The notes under the pieces are model-generated. The model was given only the letters and a program-made list of their open reading frames with translations, was not told the DNA's origin and ran no database searches. DNA of 64,000 nucleotides from Leucobacter tenebrionis (GTDB lineage: Bacteria; Actinomycetota; Actinomycetes; Actinomycetales; Microbacteriaceae), in assembly GCF_019884725.1 (NCBI RefSeq), contig NZ_CP082322.1, forward strand, positions 682,001 to 746,000. The letters run 5' to 3'. The translations under genes and the position numbers were made by a program. Each line of letters begins with the position of its first letter. Positions within the stretch are counted from its first letter, which is position 1. Shown one piece after another: positions 54,290 to 63,788 of this stretch.

Positions 54290-54990
54290 CGTGCAAGCTC
54301 CTCCAGATCCATCACTACCGTGTCTGCGCCGGCAGCCTCGAGGGCGGCCTTCCCCGCCCCCCGGTCCACGCCGACGACGAGGCCGAAGCGGCCGGCTTTC
54401 GCGGCCGCGATCCCCGAGGCCGCGTCCTCGAACACCACCGAGCGGGAAGGGTCGGCGCCCAGCAGCTCGGCGCCCCGCAGGAAGGTATCGGGCGCCGGCT
54501 TGCCGGGCAGTCCTTCGTACTCGGCGACCACGCCGTCGACCACGGCCGAGAAGCGATCCCTCAGGCCGGCGGCGTGCAGCACCGCCTCGGCGTTGCGCGA
54601 GCTCGAGACCACCGCGAGCGGGCGCCCGAGCGCCGCGAGCCGATCGAGCAGCAGCAGCGAGCCGGGGTACGGATCGATGCCGTCGCGCTGCAGCACCTCG
54701 GTGAACACCCGGTTCTTGCGGTTGCCGATGCCGATGACGCTCTCGAAGCCGTCGTTGCCCGGCTCGCCCATCGGCAGCGAGATGCCGCGCGCTCGCAGCA
54801 GGGCGGCCACGCCCTCGAAGCGCGGTCGCCCGTCGAGCGACTCGTAGTAGTCGCTCTCGCGATACGGCTCCTCGCCGCGGAGCGCGAACAGGCGGTCGAA
54901 GGTCTCCGCCCAGGCGCGCATGTGCAGGTCGACGGTGGGGGTGATCACCCCGTCGAGATCGAACAGATAGGCGTCGTAGCGGTCGATCAA
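54286..54990 (-). CDS. pgmB: beta-phosphoglucomutase
   Basis: This 234-residue HAD-family mutase converts beta-glucose 1-phosphate, the GH65 product, to glucose 6-phosphate. It has the motif I FDLDGVITPTVDLHMRAW (with the cap-domain Arg/Lys residues following), motif II SSSRN, motif III KPAPDTF and motif IV VFEDAASGI. The start appears to be TTG 54990, after AAGGG about 9 nt upstream; no ATG or GTG fits. It overlaps the GH65 start by 4 bp (ATGA), so the two enzymes of the pathway are made together. Confidence 0.9.
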   Translation of the reverse strand: MIDRYDAYLFDLDGVITPTVDLHMRAWAETFDRLFALRGEEPYRESDYYESLDGRPRFEGVAALLRARGISLPMGEPGNDGFESVIGIGNRKNRVFTEVLQRDGIDPYPGSLLLLDRLAALGRPLAVVSSSRNAEAVLHAAGLRDRFSAVVDGVVAEYEGLPGKPAPDTFLRGAELLGADPSRSVVFEDAASGIAAAKAGRFGLVVGVDRGAGKAALEAAGADTVVMDLEELAR

Positions 54991-55010
54991 ACGGTGCGCC
55001 CTTCCCGAAG

Positions 55011-55886
55011 CTACTTCTGCGACCCCGCCAGCAGTGCCTGTACGAAGTATCGCTGGAACGCGAAAAACACTACCAGCGGAACCAGCATCGAGAGGAAGGC
55101 CCCGGCTGAGAGAACGTCGATGTTCGCGCCGAACTGACGCAGTTGCGACTGGATCGCCACCGTGAGCGGCTGCGAGTCGGTATTCGTGAAGATCAGCGCG
55201 ACGAGCATGTCGTTCCAGGTCCACAGGAACTGGAAGATCGCGAGCGAGGCGATCGCCGGCAGTGCGAGCGGCAGCATGATCTGGAAGAAGATCCGCCAGT
55301 CCCTCGCGCCGTCGATCCGGGCCGCCTCGAGCATCTCCTCAGGGATCTGGATGAAGAAGTTGCGCAGCAGGAAGATCGCGAACGGCAGACCGAAGGCCGT
55401 GTGGAACAGGATCACACCGAGCACGCTGCCGAAGATCCCGAGCACCCCGAACAGCCTGGCGAGCGGGATCAGGGCGACCTGCAGCGGCACGGCGAGCAGC
55501 ACGATCACCGCGATGAACAGCCAGTCGCGACCGGGGAAGTGCAGCCAGGCGAACGCGTAGGCGGCGAGCGCGCCGATGACGACCACGAGCAGCGTGGTCG
55601 GCAGCGCGATCACGATCGTGTTCCAGAACGACCCCGTGATGACGGGGTTCGAGAGCAGGTTCGCGTAGTTCTCGATCGTGAGCTCGGCCGGCTTCGTGAG
55701 CACGGTCCACCAGCCGCTCGAGGCGTTGTCCCCCGCGCTGCGGAACGAGGTGAGCAGCAGGCCGAGAGTCGGCACGAGCCAGAAGATCGCCACGATCAGC
55801 AGGATCGCGTTGACGAGCCCGCGGCTGGCGATCCTCGCGATGCTGCGGCCTGCACGGGACTTCCGGGGAGCGGACACGGCGCTCAT
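55011..55886 (-). CDS. alpha-glucoside ABC transporter permease (MalG-like)
   Basis: This 291-residue permease has six transmembrane helices and the EAA coupling motif in IPEEMLEAARIDGARDWRIFFQIMLPL. The C-terminus QKYFVQ-like segment (FQRYFVQALLAGSQK) is typical of MalG/LacG proteins. It pairs with the MalF-like permease. ATG 55886 overlaps the MalF-like stop by 4 bp. No ATPase is in the operon, so a shared MsmK/MsiK-type ATPase encoded elsewhere is expected. Confidence 0.9.
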   Translation of the reverse strand: MSAVSAPRKSRAGRSIARIASRGLVNAILLIVAIFWLVPTLGLLLTSFRSAGDNASSGWWTVLTKPAELTIENYANLLSNPVITGSFWNTIVIALPTTLLVVVIGALAAYAFAWLHFPGRDWLFIAVIVLLAVPLQVALIPLARLFGVLGIFGSVLGVILFHTAFGLPFAIFLLRNFFIQIPEEMLEAARIDGARDWRIFFQIMLPLALPAIASLAIFQFLWTWNDMLVALIFTNTDSQPLTVAIQSQLRQFGANIDVLSAGAFLSMLVPLVVFFAFQRYFVQALLAGSQK

Positions 55887-57238
55887 CGGCTCCTCTCCTC
55901 TCTGAACCGGCGGACGTTGATGATCATCGACGGCAGCACGAGCACGAGCAGCAGGATCGCGAGGGCCGATCCGAGCCCCTGGTTGCTGCCCCCGCCGAAC
56001 GACACCGTCCACATCTCGACCGCGATGACGTTCGCGGCGGGTTTCGATGCGCCCGGCGGGATCACGTAGACGAGATCGAATATCTTCAGCACGTTGATGA
56101 TGAGCGTGACGAACACGACGACCAGCACGGGGGCCAGCAGGGGCGCCGTGATGCGGGTGAAGACCTGCCACTCATTCGCGCCGTCGGTGCGTGCCGCCTC
56201 CTGCAGCGAGCGATCCATCGCCGACAGCCCCGAGGCGATCATGACCATGGCGAAGCCGGCCCAGATCCAGACGTAGGCGAGGATCACCACGACGTTGATG
56301 AACGACGCGCTCAGCCACGAGACGCCCTGCGCTCCCGCGTCGAAGTTCGCCGCGGGCAGCGCGATCCGGTAGCTCTCTCCGGCTTCGAGGCCCTGGATCG
56401 TGTAGACGCCGCCCGCACCGGTCGTCGCGTAGCCCCGGATGGAGCCGTCCGCGCTCACCGCGTCGACGCGCACGCCCTCGAGGCCCTTCTTCCCCTTCTC
56501 GATCTCTCCGTCGGTACCCCCGCCGCCCCTGATGACGTCGAGGAACACGGTGCCCGATATCTCGGTGCTCCCCGGTCCAGCGGCCTCCTCGGCGTCGACG
56601 AGCGTCTCGGGCAGCTCGCTCTGCTTGACCCCCGTGAGGGGGAAGTTCTGCGTCGCGCCCGCCTCCACCGGCGCGCTCGTCGCGATGATCCCCTTCTCGG
56701 CCTCGATGCCGAAGCCGTCGCGCGGCTTCGCCCCCGGATAGCTCGACTGATCGCCGAACACGCTCTGCACTCCCACGATCGCGGCGTTCACCACGCCGAG
56801 CTGCGGGCTCTCCTGGAACATGCCGCGGAAGATGACGCCGGCCGCGAGCATCGAGATCGCCATCGGCATGAACACGATGAGTCTGAACGCCGTCTTCCAG
56901 CCGAGCTTGTCGACCAGCACCGCGAAGACGAGCCCGATGATCGTCACCGTCACCGGTGCCACGATCACCCACATCAGGTTGTTGCGGATCGCGGTGAACG
57001 TCGTGTCGTTCGTGAACATCGTGACGTAGTTCTGCCAGCCCACGAACGAGGCCCCGCTCTTGTCGAAGAACGAGCGCACCACCGTGTACACGATCGGATA
57101 CACGACGAGGGCTCCGAGCACGAGGAGGCCGGGCCCCAGAAACGAGGCGACGAGCAGCCAGCGCCGGGTGCGGCCGTGGCCGCGGGCTCCTCGCCCGCGG
57201 CCACGGATCTGCACCGGCACCGTCGCGGTGCGGCTCAT
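55883..57238 (-). CDS. alpha-glucoside ABC transporter permease (MalF-like) with inserted domain
   Basis: This 451-residue permease is about 140 residues longer than MalF-type relatives. Helices at about 28-54 and 87-135 and the C-terminal EAA motif (LQEAARTDGANEWQVF) are normal. Between helices, about residues 165-305, lies a periplasmic insert whose last part (about 225-296: TEISGTVFLDVIRG, LEGVRVDAV, YATTGAGGVYTI) resembles a carboxypeptidase-regulatory/Cna-B beta sandwich. It may contact the binding protein or the substrate. It lies 13 bp after the binding-protein gene. Confidence 0.88.
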   Translation of the reverse strand: MSRTATVPVQIRGRGRGARGHGRTRRWLLVASFLGPGLLVLGALVVYPIVYTVVRSFFDKSGASFVGWQNYVTMFTNDTTFTAIRNNLMWVIVAPVTVTIIGLVFAVLVDKLGWKTAFRLIVFMPMAISMLAAGVIFRGMFQESPQLGVVNAAIVGVQSVFGDQSSYPGAKPRDGFGIEAEKGIIATSAPVEAGATQNFPLTGVKQSELPETLVDAEEAAGPGSTEISGTVFLDVIRGGGGTDGEIEKGKKGLEGVRVDAVSADGSIRGYATTGAGGVYTIQGLEAGESYRIALPAANFDAGAQGVSWLSASFINVVVILAYVWIWAGFAMVMIASGLSAMDRSLQEAARTDGANEWQVFTRITAPLLAPVLVVVFVTLIINVLKIFDLVYVIPPGASKPAANVIAVEMWTVSFGGGSNQGLGSALAILLLVLVLPSMIINVRRFREERSR

Positions 57239-57251
57239 GGCGATCGCCGCC

Positions 57252-58553
57252 TTACTGGTAGGCCTTGGCGGCCGCGTCCTCGAGGCGCTGCGCCGTGCCG
57301 TCGATGTCGCTCGGATCCTGGTAGAACGAGATCATCTCCTGCCAGAAACCCTGCCCCGGGGTGCCGCCGAACGCGCTCGGCGTGAGGTCGGACATGTCGA
57401 ACCGCAGCTCCTCGGCTCCCGTCAGCGCCTCCGCGATCTGACGCGAGACGTCGTCCGGGTAGAGCGAGGTGTCGACCGCCCCGTTGGGCGAGGTCAGGCC
57501 GCCGTTCGGCACCCAGATCTCGGCCGCCTCGGGCGAGGCGAGGAACTCCATGAGCGCCGTCGTCGCTTCACCGTCGTCGAACTGCACGGCGACGTCACCG
57601 CCGCCCACCACCGAGGGCTTCGAACCGTTCACCGACGGGAAGTCGTAGAACAGCGCGTTCTCCCCGACGGTCGAGTTGCCGTCGGCCGCGATGTTGCCGG
57701 CCACGAAGTCGCCCTCGAAGACCGTGCCCGCCTGCGGATCGGAGCCGAAGACCTCGGTCACGCTCGTCGGGAAGTCACGCTGATCGCCGCCGGGTTGCAC
57801 GAGGTCGCTCCCCCACAGCTCGCCCAGCACGCCGAGCGCCTCCTTCACCGATTCGTCGGTCCAGGGGATCTCGTGCTTGGTCAGCTGGTCGTACTTCTCT
57901 GGCCCCGCCGTCCGCAGGTACACGTTCTCGAACCAGTCGGTCAGCGGCCACCCCACGTCGGCTCCGACCGAGATGCCCGCGTAGCCGGCGTCGCTCACCA
58001 GTCCGAGCTGTGTCATGAAGTCGTCCCAGTCCTCCGGCTCCGTCGCACCCGCCTCGTCGTAGATATCGGCGTTGTACCAGACGGTCGACTTGTTCGCGCC
58101 CTTGAACCACACACCGTACAGGTCGCCGTCGACGCTGCCGAGGTCGATCCAATCCTGCGCGTAGTTCTCCTCGACCGCCGACCGCACTCCGTCGGCCACC
58201 GGCACGATGTCGCCGTTCTGCGCCAGCGACTGCATGAGCGCAGGTTGCCCGAGCACCGCCACGTTCGGGGGCGTTCCGCCCTCGAGCTGCCCCTGGATAT
58301 AGGTGGGGCCGTTGTCGCCGAAGCTCGTGTAGGTCACCTTCGCGCCCGTGCGCTTGCTGAACTCGTCGAGCACGGCCTCGAAGTTCTCCTGCTCGGCGCC
58401 CGACCACGCGGCGACCACGTTGAGGGACTCGCCCTCGAAATCGCCCGTGGCCGTGTCATCCCCGCCGCCTCCGCCACTGCCGCCGGAGCCGCACCCCGTC
58501 AGGGCGAGAGCCGCGATCGCCGCGCCGGCGATCCAGATACGTCGAATAGTCAT
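57252..58553 (-). CDS. alpha-glucoside ABC transporter substrate-binding lipoprotein
   Basis: This 433-residue family-1 extracellular binding protein starts with a lipoprotein signal ending LALTGC, then a Gly/Ser linker. It has a two-lobe sugar-binding body (VVAAWSGAEQENFEAVLDEFSKRTGAKV near the start). Context (two permeases, pgmB and GH65) implies an alpha-linked glucose disaccharide as ligand. ATG 58553 is chosen because it follows GGAG by 7 nt and gives a proper signal peptide. It is the first gene of the operon; no local regulator is seen. Confidence 0.9.
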   Translation of the reverse strand: MTIRRIWIAGAAIAALALTGCGSGGSGGGGGDDTATGDFEGESLNVVAAWSGAEQENFEAVLDEFSKRTGAKVTYTSFGDNGPTYIQGQLEGGTPPNVAVLGQPALMQSLAQNGDIVPVADGVRSAVEENYAQDWIDLGSVDGDLYGVWFKGANKSTVWYNADIYDEAGATEPEDWDDFMTQLGLVSDAGYAGISVGADVGWPLTDWFENVYLRTAGPEKYDQLTKHEIPWTDESVKEALGVLGELWGSDLVQPGGDQRDFPTSVTEVFGSDPQAGTVFEGDFVAGNIAADGNSTVGENALFYDFPSVNGSKPSVVGGGDVAVQFDDGEATTALMEFLASPEAAEIWVPNGGLTSPNGAVDTSLYPDDVSRQIAEALTGAEELRFDMSDLTPSAFGGTPGQGFWQEMISFYQDPSDIDGTAQRLEDAAAKAYQ

Positions 58554-58587
58554 GACACACTCCATCTCCGCAGTTCTGTCATCGCTC

Positions 58588-58593
58588 ACTCTA
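58588..58593 (-). promoter_or_regulatory. -10 candidate of the alpha-glucoside operon
   Basis: TAGAGT on the minus strand, about 35 nt before the binding-protein ATG, with a weak -35 (TTTCCG) 17 bp upstream. No obvious LacI-type palindrome is nearby. Confidence 0.4.
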
Positions 58594-58691
58594 CGCATCG
58601 ACAGGGACGACGGAAAGGCCTTGTGGGCGGGTGCACCGGGTGATAAGCGACAACCGGTGCCGGTCGCCTCACCGGGTGCTTCCGGCGAGCG

Positions 58692-59306
58692 CTACAGCAC
58701 CCACTCGGCTGGGAAGGCGATCGCCAGCCACGCCGCGATGAGCAGCGACGGCCCGTAGGCCAGCTGCCGTTCGCGGTTGCGGAGGGCGGACACCAGCCCG
58801 GGAAGCGTCGCCACCGCCACCGCGAACGGGAAGATCAGCACCGCCCCGAGGCCGATCCAGGCGACCGCGAACCCGCAGATCGGCGCGAGCTTCGCGTCAC
58901 CGCCTCCGAAGAAGGCCGGCCCCCAGCACAGCCAGAGCCCTGCGAAGAGCACGAAGAACAGCAGCGCCGCCAGCGCCGCCCACCCGAGCCTCGCGGGTTC
59001 GCCGAGGGCCAGGGCCGCGGGCACCAGCCATACCGTCAGCCAGATCCCCGCAGCGAGTAGCAGACGGTTCGGCAGGCGCAGCGTGCGGGCGTCGATCATC
59101 GCGAGCGCGACCGACAGCGCTCCGAATCCCGCGTAGCCGACCGCCCCGAGCGCCCATGACCACTGCCACGACCACTGCCACGACCACGAGGCCGCCCCCG
59201 TCGCCCGCCACGCGAACAGGGCGATCGCCGCCGCGGTGCCGGCGGCGATCCACCACGCATCGCGCGGGCGCAGCGCCCGCTGTTCGGCCACCGCGCCCTC
59301 GTTCAC
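58692..59306 (-). CDS. A24-family prepilin peptidase domain protein
   Basis: This 204-residue integral membrane protein of the type IV prepilin peptidase family carries the two catalytic aspartates in MIDARTLRLPN and GGGDAKLAP, within about six helices. It lacks the N-terminal methylase domain and cysteines, like archaeal and Tad-type enzymes. An odd WSWQWSWQWSW segment (about 41-51) comes from a 12-bp DNA repeat. It starts 9 bp after argB at GTG 59306, in the place where argD often lies. No pilin genes are visible. Confidence 0.83.
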   Translation of the reverse strand: MNEGAVAEQRALRPRDAWWIAAGTAAAIALFAWRATGAASWSWQWSWQWSWALGAVGYAGFGALSVALAMIDARTLRLPNRLLLAAGIWLTVWLVPAALALGEPARLGWAALAALLFFVLFAGLWLCWGPAFFGGGDAKLAPICGFAVAWIGLGAVLIFPFAVAVATLPGLVSALRNRERQLAYGPSLLIAAWLAIAFPAEWVL

Positions 59307-59315
59307 CCCGCGCCC

Positions 59316-60218
59316 TCAGGGCGTGACCTCGGTGCCGATCCCCCGCTCCGTGAATATCTCGAGCAGCACCGAGTGCGGCTCGCGACCGTCGATGATCGCG
59401 GCCTTCGGCACCCCGCCCCGCACCGCGTCGAGGCAGGCTCGCATCTTCGGGATCATGCCCGACTCGAGGCTCGGCAGCAGCTGCTCGAGCTCGGTCGCCG
59501 AGATGCTCGACACGAGGGAGTCGCGGTCGGGCCAGTTGGCGTAGAGACCCGCGACATCGGTGAGGATCACCAGCTTCTCGGCGCCCAGGGCGGCGGCGAG
59601 CGCGGAGGCCGCCGCGTCGGCGTTGACGTTGAGCGAGTCCCCCGGGCGGTCCATGTCGGGCGCGATCGAGGAGACGACCGGGATCAGCCCGGCCTCGAGC
59701 AGCGCCAGCACCGGCTCGGGGCGCACGTCGGCCACGTCGCCGACGAGGCCCAGGTCGACCAGTTCCCCGTCGACCTCGACGGGCGGGCGGCGACGGCCGA
59801 TGAACAGGCCCGCGTCCTCCCCCGTCGTCCCGGCCGCGAGCGGACCGTGCGCGTTGATCTCGTCGACCAGCTCCGGGTTCACCTTGCCCGTGAGCACCAT
59901 GCGCACCACGTCCATCGTCTCCGGGGTGGTCACCCGGTAGCCGCCCTTGAACTCGCTCTCGATGCCCAGACGCGCGAGCATCGCGTTGATCTGCGGCCCG
60001 CCGCCGTGCACGACCACGGGCAGGATGCCCGTGTGCCGCAGGTACACGACGTCCTCGGCGAATGCCGCGAGCAGCGAATCGTCGACCATCGCGTTGCCGC
60101 CGAACTTGATCACCATGATCTTGCCGCGGAACTTCTTGAGCCACTGCAGCGACTCGATGAGCACCTGCGCCTTCGCGGACGCCTGCTCGTGGTCGACGGT
60201 TCTCGTGGTCGTGGTCAT
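59316..60218 (-). CDS. argB: acetylglutamate kinase
   Basis: This 300-residue amino-acid kinase phosphorylates N-acetylglutamate. It has [41 protein letters not shown] and [29 protein letters not shown]. The N-terminal helix ([10 protein letters not shown]-like: [11 protein letters not shown]) suggests the arginine-inhibited hexameric type. ATG 60218 follows argJ by 13 bp. It belongs to the argCJB operon. Confidence 0.95.
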   Translation of the reverse strand: MTTTTRTVDHEQASAKAQVLIESLQWLKKFRGKIMVIKFGGNAMVDDSLLAAFAEDVVYLRHTGILPVVVHGGGPQINAMLARLGIESEFKGGYRVTTPETMDVVRMVLTGKVNPELVDEINAHGPLAAGTTGEDAGLFIGRRRPPVEVDGELVDLGLVGDVADVRPEPVLALLEAGLIPVVSSIAPDMDRPGDSLNVNADAAASALAAALGAEKLVILTDVAGLYANWPDRDSLVSSISATELEQLLPSLESGMIPKMRACLDAVRGGVPKAAIIDGREPHSVLLEIFTERGIGTEVTP

Positions 60219-60231
60219 CGGGTTCCGTTCT

Positions 60232-61389
60232 TCAGCTGGAGTACGCGCTGTTCTCGTGGACGTAGTCGTGCGTGAGATCGTTGGTGCGGATCGTGGCGGT
60301 GTGCTCGCCCGCGAACAGGTCGATCTCGACGCGTGTGCGACGCGGCGTCAGGTCGCACTCCTCGACCGGTCGGTCGGGGGCGCCGGCGTGGCAGAGGCGC
60401 ACGCCGTTGAAGCTGACGTCGACGACGTAGGGGTCGAATGCGGCCTCCGTGGTGCCGATCGCGGCGAGCACGCGACCCCAGTTCGGGTCGTTGCCGAAGA
60501 TCGCGGCTTTGAAGAGGTTGTTGCGCGCGACGGATCGGCCGACCTCGATCGCGTCGTCGACGCTCGCCGCGCCCCGCACCTCGATGTCGATGTCGTGGCT
60601 CGCCCCCTCGGCGTCCGCCTGCAGCTGCGCGGCGAGGCTGTCGCAGACGGCGGCGAGCGCGTCGCCGAACGCGCCCTCGTCGGGGGTGACGCCCGATGCG
60701 CCGCTCGCGAGCAGTGTCACCTGATCGTTCGTCGACATGCAGCCGTCGCTGTCGAGGCGGTCGAAGCTCGCACCCGTGGCCCGGCGCAGCGCTCGATCCA
60801 GCGTCTCGTCGTCGAGCAGCGCGTCCGTGGTGATCACGACGAGCATCGTCGCGAGGCCGGGTGCCAGCATGCCCGCGCCCTTCGCCATCGCACCGATCGT
60901 CCAGCCGTCCCCCGCGTGCACCGCGGTCTTCTCGACGGAGTCGGTGGTGAGGATCGCGGCGGGCGCGGTCGTGTCGTCGTCGGCGAGCGCGTCGGCGAGC
61001 GCCGGCACGTTGTTCACGATCTTGTCGCGGAAGGTCTGGTCGCCGGTGCCGATGAGGCCGGTGGAGCAGACGAGGATCCGCTCCGCGTCAGGCTCCCCGA
61101 GCGCCTCGGCGACGGCCTCCGCGGTGAGGCGGACGGTCTCGTAGCCGAAGTCGCCGGTGAAGCAGTTCGCGCCGCCCGAGTTGAGGATGACGGCGCGGGC
61201 GGGGCCGTTCAGGGCGACCTTGCGGCTCCACAGGATGGGGTTCGCCTGCGCGCGGTTGCTGGTGAAGACGACCGCGCTCGCCGATGCGGGGCCGTCGTTG
61301 ACGACGAGCGCGAGGTCGGGCTTGCCCGTGCTCTTGAGGCCGACGGCGATGCCCGCCGACCTGAATCCTGCTGGGGTGGTGACGGTCAC
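60232..61389 (-). CDS. argJ: bifunctional ornithine acetyltransferase/N-acetylglutamate synthase
   Basis: This 385-residue self-processing Ntn enzyme moves the acetyl group from N-acetylornithine to glutamate. The autocleavage and nucleophile motif [16 protein letters not shown] is present, with cleavage before the Thr of ATML expected. Other blocks are [29 protein letters not shown] and [11 protein letters not shown] 61389 overlaps the argC stop (GTGA). Presence of argJ implies the cyclic acetyl route and no need for argE. Confidence 0.95.
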   Translation of the reverse strand: MTVTTPAGFRSAGIAVGLKSTGKPDLALVVNDGPASASAVVFTSNRAQANPILWSRKVALNGPARAVILNSGGANCFTGDFGYETVRLTAEAVAEALGEPDAERILVCSTGLIGTGDQTFRDKIVNNVPALADALADDDTTAPAAILTTDSVEKTAVHAGDGWTIGAMAKGAGMLAPGLATMLVVITTDALLDDETLDRALRRATGASFDRLDSDGCMSTNDQVTLLASGASGVTPDEGAFGDALAAVCDSLAAQLQADAEGASHDIDIEVRGAASVDDAIEVGRSVARNNLFKAAIFGNDPNWGRVLAAIGTTEAAFDPYVVDVSFNGVRLCHAGAPDRPVEECDLTPRRTRVEIDLFAGEHTATIRTNDLTHDYVHENSAYSS

Positions 61390-62459
61390 GGTGCGACTCC
61401 ATTCACTGACAGTCCGGTGGTCTCGGGGATACCGAGGGCGATGTTGGCCGACTGGATCGCGGCCCCCGCGGTGCCCTTGGCCAGATTGTCGAGCGCCGCG
61501 ACGACGACGACGCGTCCGGCCGCCTCGTCCACGGTGACGCCCATCAGGCACGTGTTCGCGCCGAGGGTGTCGGCGGTGCGCGGGAAGACGCCCTCGGGCA
61601 GCAGCTGCACGAACGGCTCGGCGGTGTACGCGTCGGCCCAGGCATCGCGCACCTGCTGCGCGGAGACGCCGGGTGCGATGCGCGCCGTCGAGGTCGCGAG
61701 GATCCCTCGGCTCATCGGGACCAGCACGGGGGTGAAGCTGATCGTCGGTTCCTCCGCGGCTCCGGCGCCGCGCAGCGCCTGGCGGATCTCGGGGATGTGC
61801 CGGTGCGTGCCGCCGACGGCGTAGGGGTTCGCCGTGCCCATGAGTTCGGCTCCGAGCAGGTGCGTCTTCGCGGCCTTGCCCGCGCCGCTCGGCCCCACGG
61901 CGAGCACGCTCACGATGTCCCGCGGCTCGATCACGCCCGCGGCGATGCCCGGGGCGAGCGACAGCGCCACGGTCGACGCGTTGCAGCCCGGAGCCGCGAT
62001 CCGCGTCGCGCCGGCCAGATGCTCCCGCTGCCTCGTCCAGATGGGCGTGCCGTCCGCCGCGAGCTCGGTCACGATCAGCTCGGGGACGCCGTAGGTCCAG
62101 GCGCTGTGGTGCTCGCCTCCGTAGAACGCGGCCCAGTCCGCGGGGTCGGTGAGCCGGTGGTCTGCGCCGCAGTCGACGGCGAGCCGGACGTCCTTCAACT
62201 GCGCGGTGAGCTCGCCGGAGGCGCCGTGCGGCAGCGCGAAGAACACGACGTCGTGGCCGTCGAGCACCCAGGGCTCGGTCGGCTGCAGCACGAGTTCGGC
62301 GAGCGAGCGCAGATGGGGCTGCGATTCGATGAGCGGCCGGCCCGCGCTGGAGTGCCCGGTCACGGTGCGGATCTCGAACTCCGGGTGGGCCGCGAGCAGG
62401 CGCAGCAGCTCGCCTCCCGCGTATCCGCTGGCACCGGCTACCGCCACTGAATAGGTCAT
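61386..62459 (-). CDS. argC: N-acetyl-gamma-glutamyl-phosphate reductase
   Basis: This 357-residue NADPH-dependent reductase is of the long ArgC type. It has [19 protein letters not shown] (NADP loop), FALPHGAS, the catalytic Cys in [10 protein letters not shown], and [12 protein letters not shown] 62459 has GGAGG 7 nt upstream. It is first in the argCJB operon. I saw no clear ARG box for ArgR in the 50 bp upstream before the palindromic repeat. Confidence 0.95.
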   Translation of the reverse strand: MTYSVAVAGASGYAGGELLRLLAAHPEFEIRTVTGHSSAGRPLIESQPHLRSLAELVLQPTEPWVLDGHDVVFFALPHGASGELTAQLKDVRLAVDCGADHRLTDPADWAAFYGGEHHSAWTYGVPELIVTELAADGTPIWTRQREHLAGATRIAAPGCNASTVALSLAPGIAAGVIEPRDIVSVLAVGPSGAGKAAKTHLLGAELMGTANPYAVGGTHRHIPEIRQALRGAGAAEEPTISFTPVLVPMSRGILATSTARIAPGVSAQQVRDAWADAYTAEPFVQLLPEGVFPRTADTLGANTCLMGVTVDEAAGRVVVVAALDNLAKGTAGAAIQSANIALGIPETTGLSVNGVAP

Positions 62460-62510
62460 CGCACGCCCTCCGTCGTCACCCGTCTATTCTGGCACCTCGC
62501 GAGGGGCCTC

Positions 62511-62600
62511 CTCGCCGAGCGCGACGCTTTCAGCGAGTCCGACTGTTTCAGAGGCGCTGAACGCGTCGGTCTCGCTGAAACAGTCGCGCTCGGCGGCGGG
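62511..62600. repeat. palindromic repeat family copy 2
   Basis: This element folds into a long imperfect hairpin (about 29-bp arms around a TGTTTCAGAGGCGCTGAACGC centre). The first 70 bp are identical to copy 3 at 62834-62903. Core motifs are shared with the element at 17289-17366. Confidence 0.88.
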
Positions 62601-62629
62601 CCCCCGGTGCGCCCGGCTAGCCTGGAAGC

Positions 62630-62833
62630 ATGGACACCCTCAACGACTACGTTCCCACGGGCCTGTTCTGGGTTTCGCTGGCCCTCATCAACGCCGGCCT
62701 GGCCGAGCAGAAGGGGCGATCCCGCCTGAGGTGGTTCCTCGGGAGCCTGCTGATCGGGCCGCTCGCCACGGCGCTGATCGTGATCTGGGCCCCGGTCGAG
62801 ACGGGCCCCGCCTTTCCTCCGCCGCGCGGGTGA
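62630..62833 (+). CDS. small two-helix membrane protein
   Basis: This 67-residue protein has two hydrophobic segments (about 11-26 and 37-55) joined by a basic loop (AEQKGRSRLRW), then a Pro-rich tail. I do not recognise it. ATG 62630 lies 6 nt after TAGCCT (62618-62623), the leaderless pattern, which supports it as a real gene. It lies exactly between two direct copies of the palindromic repeat; copy 3 begins at the base after its stop codon. Confidence 0.65.
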   Translation: MDTLNDYVPTGLFWVSLALINAGLAEQKGRSRLRWFLGSLLIGPLATALIVIWAPVETGPAFPPPRG

Positions 62834-62923
62834 CTCGCCGAGCGCGACGCTTTCAGCGAGTCCGACTGTTTCAGAGGCGCTGAACGCGTCGGTCTCGCTG
62901 AAAGCGTCGTGCTCGGCGGCGGT
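62834..62923. repeat. palindromic repeat family copy 3
   Basis: A direct copy of 62511-62600, identical over its first 70 bp and slightly different in the final arm. It is a likely terminator for the small membrane protein gene and for the convergent enoyl-CoA hydratase gene. Confidence 0.88.
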
Positions 62924-62940
62924 GCCCCGGCGCAAGCCCC

Positions 62941-63717
62941 TCAACGGTGCTTGAACTCGGGTGCGCGCTTCTCGGCGAAGGCGCGCATGCCCTCCTTCTG
63001 GTCCTCGGTGGCGAACGCGGCGGCGAAGGCCTGCCGCTCGAATCGCAGTCCCTCCGCGAGCGGCGTCTCCTGAGCGGCCTGCAGCGCCTCCTTGGCGGCG
63101 TACACCGCGGGCAGCGACTTCGAGGCGATCGTCTCGGCCGTCTTCCCGGCTTCATCGAGCAGGTCCGCAGCCGGGACCACCCGCGAGACGAGCCCGCTCC
63201 GCTCGGCTTCCTCAGCGCCCATCATGCGCCCGGTGAGCACCATCTCGGCGGCCTTGTACTTGCCGATCGCGCGAGGCAGGCGCTGCGACCCGCCGAAGCC
63301 AGGCAGGATCCCGAGGTTGATCTCGGGCTGCCCGAACTTCGCGGTGTCGGCCGCGATGATGATGTCGCACATCATCGCGAGCTCGCAGCCGCCGCCGAGC
63401 GCGAAGCCCGCCACCGCGGCGATGACGGGCGTGCGCATGCGCTCGAACCCGCCCCACCCCGGGAAGGGGCCGCCGAGGTACATCTCGGCGTAGCCGTGGT
63501 CGACCATCTCCTTGATGTCCGCGCCGGCGGCGAAGGCCTTCTCCGACCCCGTGATGACGATGGCGCCGATGCCGGGGTCGGCGTCGAAGCCGAGCGCAGC
63601 CTCGATGAGCTCGCGCACCAGCGTCGAGTTCAGGGCGTTCAGCGCCTCGGGCCGATTCAGGGTGATGGTCGCCACACGACCCCGCGTCTCGGTCAGGATG
63701 GTGGTGTACTCGGTCAT
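62941..63717 (-). CDS. enoyl-CoA hydratase
   Basis: This 258-residue crotonase hydrates 2-enoyl-CoA in beta-oxidation. The oxyanion segments are [12 protein letters not shown] and [11 protein letters not shown], and both catalytic glutamates are present (GGGCE and [18 protein letters not shown]). It has normal length and matches EchA-type short-chain hydratases. ATG 63717 has GAGGAG 5 nt upstream. It lies 71 bp from the partial citrate-synthase-family gene on the same strand. Confidence 0.92.
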   Translation of the reverse strand: MTEYTTILTETRGRVATITLNRPEALNALNSTLVRELIEAALGFDADPGIGAIVITGSEKAFAAGADIKEMVDHGYAEMYLGGPFPGWGGFERMRTPVIAAVAGFALGGGCELAMMCDIIIAADTAKFGQPEINLGILPGFGGSQRLPRAIGKYKAAEMVLTGRMMGAEEAERSGLVSRVVPAADLLDEAGKTAETIASKSLPAVYAAKEALQAAQETPLAEGLRFERQAFAAAFATEDQKEGMRAFAEKRAPEFKHR

Positions 63718-63788
63718 TGCTGCTCCTCGATCGGCGGGTGCGGATCCGGATCCCGCATCGGATCCGCACCCCACGTTACCGCGGGCTC

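Noticed and set aside
51677-54847. A 1056-codon open frame on the plus strand across the GH65 and pgmB genes
   Set aside because: It is the antisense shadow of the GH65 gene, which has clear catalytic motifs. High GC leaves long open frames on the opposite strand. Its composition (Arg, Val, His, Asp-rich) is typical of antisense frames.
62460-62510. ArgR operator before argC
   Set aside because: No convincing AT-rich ARG box can be seen.
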